This document shows, piece by piece, positions 59,145-64,000 of a stretch of 64,000 nucleotides of DNA. The DNA lies in contig NZ_CAKZHQ010000024.1 of NCBI RefSeq assembly GCF_936925435.1, positions 178,677 through 242,676 of the forward strand. The letters run 5' to 3'. Made by a program: the position numbers and the translations under genes. Within the stretch, counting starts at the first letter, position 1, and each line of letters starts with the position of its first letter. The notes beneath the pieces are model-generated. The model was not told the origin of the DNA, did no database searches, and was given only the letters and a program-made list of their open reading frames with translations. This stretch comes from an uncultured Ramlibacter sp. (GTDB lineage: Bacteria > Pseudomonadota > Gammaproteobacteria > Burkholderiales > Burkholderiaceae_C).

Positions 59145-60638
59145 ATGAACCTCCCCGCCGAACCCGCTTTGCTCGCGCGTGCTGAGCGCCAGGCCCAGGT
59201 GGTGAGGGCGCTGCAGGCCGTGCTGCCGGCTTCGTCCCTGCTGTGGACGCAGGAGGCCACCACGCCTTATGAATGCGATGGCCTGACCGCTTATCGCCAG
59301 CGGCCCCTGGTGGTGGCGCTGCCCGAGAGCGAGGCGCAGGTTCAGGCCGTGCTGCAGGTCTGCCACGCCCTGCAGGTGCCGATGGTGGCGCGCGGCGCCG
59401 GCACCGGTCTGTCGGGCGGCGCCATGCCGCATGCGCTGGGCGTCACGTTGTCGCTGGCCAAGTTCAACCGCATCCTGAAAGTCGATCCTCTCAGCCGCAC
59501 CGCCCGCGTGCAATGCGGCGTGCGTAACCTGGCAATCAGCGAAGCAGCCGCGCCGCACGGCCTGTACTACGCGCCCGACCCGTCCAGCCAGATCGCCTGC
59601 ACCATCGGCGGCAACGTGGCCGAGAACTCCGGCGGCGTGCACTGCTTGAAGTATGGGTTGACGCTGCACAACGTTCTACGGGTGCGCGGCTTCACCGTGG
59701 AGGGCGAGCCTGTGGAGTTCGGCAGCGAGGCGCTGGACACGCCGGGCTACGACCTGCTCAGCGTGGTCATCGGCAGCGAAGGCATGCTGGCAGTGACCAC
59801 CGAGGTGACGGTCAAGCTGGTGCCCAAGCCCCAGCTGGCGCGCTGCATCATGGCCAGCTTCGACGACGTGCGCAAGGCCGGCGACGCGGTGGCTGCAGTG
59901 ATCGCTGCCGGCATCATCCCGGCCGGCCTGGAGATGATGGACAAGCCGATGACGGCGGCGGTGGAAGACTTCGTTCACGCCGGCTATGACCTGACGGCGC
60001 AGGCCATCCTGCTGTGCGAAAGCGACGGCACGCCCGAAGAGGTGGCCGAAGAGATCGGTCGCATGGAGGCCGTGTTGCTGCAAGCCGGCGCCACCGCCAT
60101 CGCGGTGAGCCGCGACGAGGCCGAGCGCCTGCGCTTCTGGAGCGGTCGCAAGAACGCCTTTCCGGCGTCGGGCCGCATCAGCCCCGACTACATGTGCATG
60201 GACTCGACCATCCCGCGCAAGCGCCTGGCCGACATCCTGCTAGCGATCCAGCAAATGGAGAAGAAGTACGGCCTGGCCTGCGCCAACGTCTTCCATGCCG
60301 GCGACGGCAATCTGCACCCGCTGATCCTGTTCGATGCCAACGACGCCGACCAGCTGCGCCGCTGCGAGCTGTTCGGCGCCGACATCCTGGAGACCAGCGT
60401 CGCCATGGGCGGCACCGTCACCGGCGAGCACGGCGTGGGGGTGGAAAAGCTCAACTCCATGTGCGTGCAGTTCAGCGCCGGTGAGCGCGCGCAGATGCTG
60501 GCCGTCAAAGCTGCCTTCGACCCGCAGGCCCTGCTCAACCCGGGCAAGGTGATTCCGACGCTCAACCGCTGCGCGGAATACGGAAAGATGCTTGTGCGCG
60601 GCGGCCAGATCGCTCATCCCGACCTGCCGCGCTTTTAG
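59145..60638 (+). CDS. glcD: FAD-linked oxidase, glycolate oxidase subunit GlcD-like
   Basis: The 497-residue flavoprotein has the PCMH-type FAD-binding motif ARGAGTGLSGGAMPH, IGGNVAENSGGVHCLKYG and GSEGMLAVTTEVTV. The C-terminal oxidase part has NVFHAGDGNLHPLI and GEHGVGVEK. It should oxidise glycolate (or D-lactate) to the keto acid. GlcE and GlcF genes are not in the window. Malate synthase G, which consumes glyoxylate, lies 2.6 kb away in the other direction. ATG 59145 fits the family; the longer frame upstream is not conserved. Confidence 0.88.
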   Translation: MNLPAEPALLARAERQAQVVRALQAVLPASSLLWTQEATTPYECDGLTAYRQRPLVVALPESEAQVQAVLQVCHALQVPMVARGAGTGLSGGAMPHALGVTLSLAKFNRILKVDPLSRTARVQCGVRNLAISEAAAPHGLYYAPDPSSQIACTIGGNVAENSGGVHCLKYGLTLHNVLRVRGFTVEGEPVEFGSEALDTPGYDLLSVVIGSEGMLAVTTEVTVKLVPKPQLARCIMASFDDVRKAGDAVAAVIAAGIIPAGLEMMDKPMTAAVEDFVHAGYDLTAQAILLCESDGTPEEVAEEIGRMEAVLLQAGATAIAVSRDEAERLRFWSGRKNAFPASGRISPDYMCMDSTIPRKRLADILLAIQQMEKKYGLACANVFHAGDGNLHPLILFDANDADQLRRCELFGADILETSVAMGGTVTGEHGVGVEKLNSMCVQFSAGERAQMLAVKAAFDPQALLNPGKVIPTLNRCAEYGKMLVRGGQIAHPDLPRF

Positions 60639-60640
60639 GT

Positions 60641-63067
60641 TCAGGCCGCCAGCGGCTGGCGCGGCATGTCGTCGGCCAGGGTTTGCAGGGCATGTGCGAC
60701 CACGCCATGGGTATCGACCAGGCGCAGCAGGCGCTCGCGCACCAGCTTCTCGCAGCTGCGCTTGGTCATGGAGTGCGGCTGGCCGCCGCGGCTGATGAAC
60801 ATGAAGAGCGTGCCGCGGCTGCTGGCCCAGATCAGCTGGGCGCGCAGCCACTGGCCCTTGGAGCTCAAGTCGACCCAGCAGCCCTCGTGCAGGGCGGCCA
60901 CGACCTGTTCGGCGTTGACAGGCTGCTGCGGCTTCTCAACGCCTTCCGGTGCGACGGCGGCGCGCTCGCGCAGGTCGATCAGCTCCGCGTGGTCGCTGGG
61001 CAAGGTGTCCTCGAAGCCAGCGGCGTCCAGCTCCTTGCGGCCCATCCAGAACTGCTGGACCGGCTTGGGTTGCTGGCGCGGTGCCGGCTGCAGGGCCGGG
61101 TCGGCGTCGAGCTCGGGCAGTGGCATGGCGGCCGAGTCGAGGGTGTCGCGGCGGTGCCTGGCACGCAGCTTGAGCACCGGCCGGTGCAGCGTTTCCAGGG
61201 CTTTGAAGAAAGGCTCGGTTTCGGCCGGGTCCTGGCCCAGTTCGGCCAGACCGCCGCGCAACTGCTCGAGCAGGCCTGGGATCATCTCGATCAGTTTGGA
61301 TGGCTGGCGTAGCGTGATCTCGCGCTTGACGCTCCACAGCAGGTTGCTGACCACGCCGCCGTGGCCGCCCGGGTCGATCTGGCCGCGCGTGTCGTTCATG
61401 CGGGCGTTGGCCATCACCAGTGCCCAGGGGCCGAACAGGAAGTCCTGCACCACGGCCGGCACGTCCTCCAGGTCGGCGCGCTGGCTCAGGTCCCAGGCGA
61501 TCTGGTCGGCCTGGGCCTGGCGCTGCTCGGCAAAGCGCACCCCATCGAGCACCTTGCCGCGCTGTTCCTCTTCCTGGCTGTCCTGCGCCTTCCAGGAGGC
61601 TTCCATGCCTTCCAGCGCCTCGCGGAAGGGCTGGTCATCGGCCACCTCGGGCTGGGCATTGAGGCCGTTGAAGACGCCGGCGACGGAGCCGGCGAAGGCC
61701 TTGAACTCGGAGCTGAATTCATCGTTGTACTGGAAGCTGCGTTCGGCGACGCGCTCGATCAGGCGCCGGCCGGGATGGGTCTCGTCGCTGAAGAAGCGAG
61801 GATCGACCATCGCCAGCCGCAGCAGGGAGGGCTCGAGCGCGACGATGGATTCGCGCACCGGCGCCAGCAGCTGCGGGTCTTGTGCGACCTGGCTGACCAG
61901 CTTGCGCACCACCTCCAGGCCCAGCACCTGGCCGACCCGCTCTGCCTGGCGTTTGAGCCGGGTGCGTTCCAGCGAGCGTTCGCGCGGCGCGCTCCAGCGG
62001 CCCCAGACCTGGCCGTCCAGTGGGCTGTCGGTGCCGACGTGGCGCTGGGGCCGGTCCACTGCCGGCAGGTGCCGGTGGGCCAGTGCATGGCCGGGGTCGA
62101 AAGCCGCGTCGTCGCTGGCCGGCGCGGCCCGGAGGCCAGCCAGCTCTTCGTCGACGCGCTCGTAATAGGCCGGCGCCAGTGGCGCCTGGCTCTGGCTGCC
62201 ACCGCGGTACAGGAACTCCTGCATCAGCGGATGGCCCAAGTCGTAGGAAGACAGGTCGGCCCAGGCCGAGGGGTTGCGCATGCGCGCGTCGTTGGACGCG
62301 GCGGGCGGGCTGCTCCAGCCGCCCCCGCCATTGCCGCCGCCCTCACCGTTCCCCAGCGGGGCCGCGCCGGTGGCCGGCCCCAGGGGCAGGGGCGCGCTGG
62401 GCCTGGCCTCGGCGCGGGCAGCGCCGGAGGCGACAGGCAGCACGCGGTAGGTCACGGCGCGCACGTCGGCGGCCTTGAGCAGTTCGACCAAGCTGCGGTA
62501 GAGAACGCCCAGTTCGCGGCCCAGCGGCGTCGCCAGCTGGCGGGTCCACAGGGCCAGGGCGGCGGGCTCCGCGCCGGCTTCGGCCATCAGGCCCTGCAGC
62601 GCCCGGGCGAACACCTCGGGGCGCAGGGGGTTCTGCTCGGGCCGCACGGCCGGCAGACCCAGGGCGGAGCACACCAGACCATCCAGTTCGGCCAGCTGCA
62701 GCTCCAGCAGGGGCTGCAGCTGCTGCGACAGGCGTGAGGATTCGATATTCTGCGCGACCTGATCGTCGTCCACCAGGGTCAGCGACGAGGGCCGCAGGGG
62801 CTTGGGACTGGTCGGCGCGGACGCGGCGCCGCCGGACTCTATCGCCAGCTGCACCGCAGCCGGGTAACGGCCGGTCCAGGCCGGCGTCAGGCGCAGCAGT
62901 TCACGCCAGGCGTCGGAGATCTCTCGGCGCTCCAGCGCCTTGCCGGACTTGTTCTCGGCCTGCTGCAGCGCGTCGATGGCCTCGTCCAGGCAGCGCCCCA
63001 GCAGTGGGCCCGAGGCCTTGGCGGCCTGGTCCAGGCATTGGCGCAGGATGGAGGAGGAAACGGGCAT
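60641..63067 (-). CDS. DUF1631 family protein
   Basis: The 808-residue, mostly helical protein matches DUF1631: LDEAIDALQQAENKSG, FAFAGSVAGVF-like KAFAGSVAGVFNGLNAQ, and a C-terminal PilZ-like segment (LHEGCWVDLSSKGQWLRAQLIWASSRGTLFMFISRGGQPHSM, ~720-765, split around a Trp-rich strand). A Gly-rich stretch (GNGEGGGNGGGG, ~250) divides the N-terminal part. Function unknown; a c-di-GMP-binding role would need the PilZ RxxxR motif, which is not evident. The 3' end nearly meets glcD. Confidence 0.75.
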   Translation of the reverse strand: MPVSSSILRQCLDQAAKASGPLLGRCLDEAIDALQQAENKSGKALERREISDAWRELLRLTPAWTGRYPAAVQLAIESGGAASAPTSPKPLRPSSLTLVDDDQVAQNIESSRLSQQLQPLLELQLAELDGLVCSALGLPAVRPEQNPLRPEVFARALQGLMAEAGAEPAALALWTRQLATPLGRELGVLYRSLVELLKAADVRAVTYRVLPVASGAARAEARPSAPLPLGPATGAAPLGNGEGGGNGGGGWSSPPAASNDARMRNPSAWADLSSYDLGHPLMQEFLYRGGSQSQAPLAPAYYERVDEELAGLRAAPASDDAAFDPGHALAHRHLPAVDRPQRHVGTDSPLDGQVWGRWSAPRERSLERTRLKRQAERVGQVLGLEVVRKLVSQVAQDPQLLAPVRESIVALEPSLLRLAMVDPRFFSDETHPGRRLIERVAERSFQYNDEFSSEFKAFAGSVAGVFNGLNAQPEVADDQPFREALEGMEASWKAQDSQEEEQRGKVLDGVRFAEQRQAQADQIAWDLSQRADLEDVPAVVQDFLFGPWALVMANARMNDTRGQIDPGGHGGVVSNLLWSVKREITLRQPSKLIEMIPGLLEQLRGGLAELGQDPAETEPFFKALETLHRPVLKLRARHRRDTLDSAAMPLPELDADPALQPAPRQQPKPVQQFWMGRKELDAAGFEDTLPSDHAELIDLRERAAVAPEGVEKPQQPVNAEQVVAALHEGCWVDLSSKGQWLRAQLIWASSRGTLFMFISRGGQPHSMTKRSCEKLVRERLLRLVDTHGVVAHALQTLADDMPRQPLAA

Positions 63068-63204
63068 GAGGGGCAAAGTGTAAGCAGCATGCATGACGCG
63101 TGCCTTGTTTTCGGCACGGCGATGGGTCGGCTTGAATCACTTCGACACAAAACTTACGTGCCCGCCCAGCGCCGATGCTCTCAGCCCACTGTCGGCGCCG
63201 CGCC

Positions 63205-64000
63205 CTATGCCGTGCCGGCTTTGACCTTCAGGCGCCAGGCGTGCAGCAGGGGCTCGGTGTAGCCATTGGGCTGCTCCAGGCCCTTGAAGACCAGGTCGCA
63301 GGCGGCCTTGTAGGCGGCCGAGGTCTGGAAGTGGCCGGCCATGGGCTTGTACAGCGGATCGCCGGCGTTCTGGCCGTCCACCACGGCAGCCATGCGCTCG
63401 AACGTGGCCTGCACCTGCGCCTGGGTGACCACGCCGTGCAGCAGCCAGTTGGCCATGTGCTGGCTGGAGATGCGCAGCGTGGCGCGGTCTTCCATCAGGC
63501 CCACGTTGTGGATGTCGGGCACCTTGGAGCAGCCCACGCCCTGGTCGATCCAGCGCACCACATAGCCCAGGATGCCCTGGGCGTTGTTGTCCAGCTCAGC
63601 CTGGATCTCGGCTTCGGTCCAGAAAGGCATCAGCGCCACCGGAATCTGCAGGATGGCGTCCAGCAGGTTCTCTTCCATCGCCAATGACTTCTTTTCGTTG
63701 ACGAAGATCTCCATGCTCTTTTGCAGGGCCGCAACATCCACCTGGTGGTAGTGCAACGCGTGCAGCGTGGCGGCGGTGGGCGAGGGCACCCAGGCGGTGT
63801 TGGCGCCGGCCTGGGGATGGGCGATCTTCTGCTTCATCATGTCGGCCATCAGGTCGGGCATGGCCCACATGCCCTTGCCGATCTGGGCGCGGCCACGCAG
63901 GCCGCAGGCCAGGCCGATCTGCACGTTGCTCATCTCGTAAGCGCGCAGCCAGTTGGTGTTCTTCATCAAGGGCTTGCGCATCATCGCGCCTGAGTGCATG
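63205..64000 (-). CDS. glcB: Malate synthase G, C-terminal part (5' truncated by window edge)
   Basis: The 265 visible residues are the C-terminal third of malate synthase [48 protein letters not shown] and the Cys/Asp-containing tail. The enzyme condenses glyoxylate with acetyl-CoA to malate. The gene reads off the right end of the window, so its start is not seen. It lies near glcD, fitting glycolate/glyoxylate use. The 137 bases between it and the DUF1631 gene hold nothing recognisable. Confidence 0.95.
   Translation of the reverse strand, partial: MHSGAMMRKPLMKNTNWLRAYEMSNVQIGLACGLRGRAQIGKGMWAMPDLMADMMKQKIAHPQAGANTAWVPSPTAATLHALHYHQVDVAALQKSMEIFVNEKKSLAMEENLLDAILQIPVALMPFWTEAEIQAELDNNAQGILGYVVRWIDQGVGCSKVPDIHNVGLMEDRATLRISSQHMANWLLHGVVTQAQVQATFERMAAVVDGQNAGDPLYKPMAGHFQTSAAYKAACDLVFKGLEQPNGYTEPLLHAWRLKVKAGTA

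Overview
The window is a high-GC chromosomal segment from a betaproteobacterium of the order Burkholderiales, most likely family Comamonadaceae. The case rests on its housekeeping blocks (recA-recX, argC, sucCD, purB, and rpmH-rnpA-yidD-yidC-mnmE), on a TfpX-type pilin accessory protein, and on short dispersed GCTAT...TAGC intergenic repeats, which I recall as common in that family. The genus cannot be decided from sequence alone. No rRNA, tRNA, CRISPR array, insertion sequence or prophage was recognised.

Layout. 0-2.6 kb: the 3' part of a very large Gly-rich filamentous-haemagglutinin-like adhesin. 2.6-18.4 kb: repair and housekeeping genes: an AlkD-like protein, topB with a C-terminal SWIB domain, a SET-domain methyltransferase, birA, a SPOR protein, a glutathione transferase, a two-component system, a MarR regulator, LexA-controlled recA with recX, argC, sucCD and a TerC protein. 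18.6-28.4 kb: a tightly packed signalling operon encoding a CHASE2 Ser/Thr kinase, a PP2C phosphatase, a double-FHA protein, a CHASE2 adenylate cyclase, a metallo-beta-lactamase-fold protein (probable cyclic-nucleotide phosphodiesterase) and a GAF-PilB/GspE-type ATPase. 28.5-29.05 kb: a type IV pilin gene with a sigma-54 promoter and a strong terminator. 29.1-41.1 kb: a glycan island with GT2, GT-C-like, GT4-flippase fusion, methyltransferase, two more GT2, GT4 and a PglL/Wzy-type O-oligosaccharyltransferase. 41.6 kb: a TfpX/TfpZ pilin accessory protein. 42.4-58.9 kb: mixed housekeeping, including a second terC behind a manganese (yybP-ykoY) riboswitch, an autoregulated ECF41 sigma factor with its carboxymuconolactone-decarboxylase partner, and mnmE-yidC-yidD-rnpA-rpmH. 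59.1-64 kb: glcD, a DUF1631 gene and the 3' part of malate synthase G, so two glycolate/glyoxylate genes lie near each other.

How the genes may work together. The most interesting unit is 18.6-41.1 kb (plus tfpX). Two CHASE2 sensors, one feeding a protein kinase and the other an adenylate cyclase, are encoded with their erasers (phosphatase, phosphodiesterase) and a phosphothreonine reader (FHA). These sit directly before a pilus-type ATPase with its own GAF sensor domain, then a pilin, then genes that could build and attach a glycan to that pilin. I infer an envelope- or stress-sensing circuit that controls assembly of a glycosylated pilus. The individual families are well known; the circuit is a hypothesis. 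A stand-alone cyclic-nucleotide-binding protein at 54.3 kb could be another cAMP reader.
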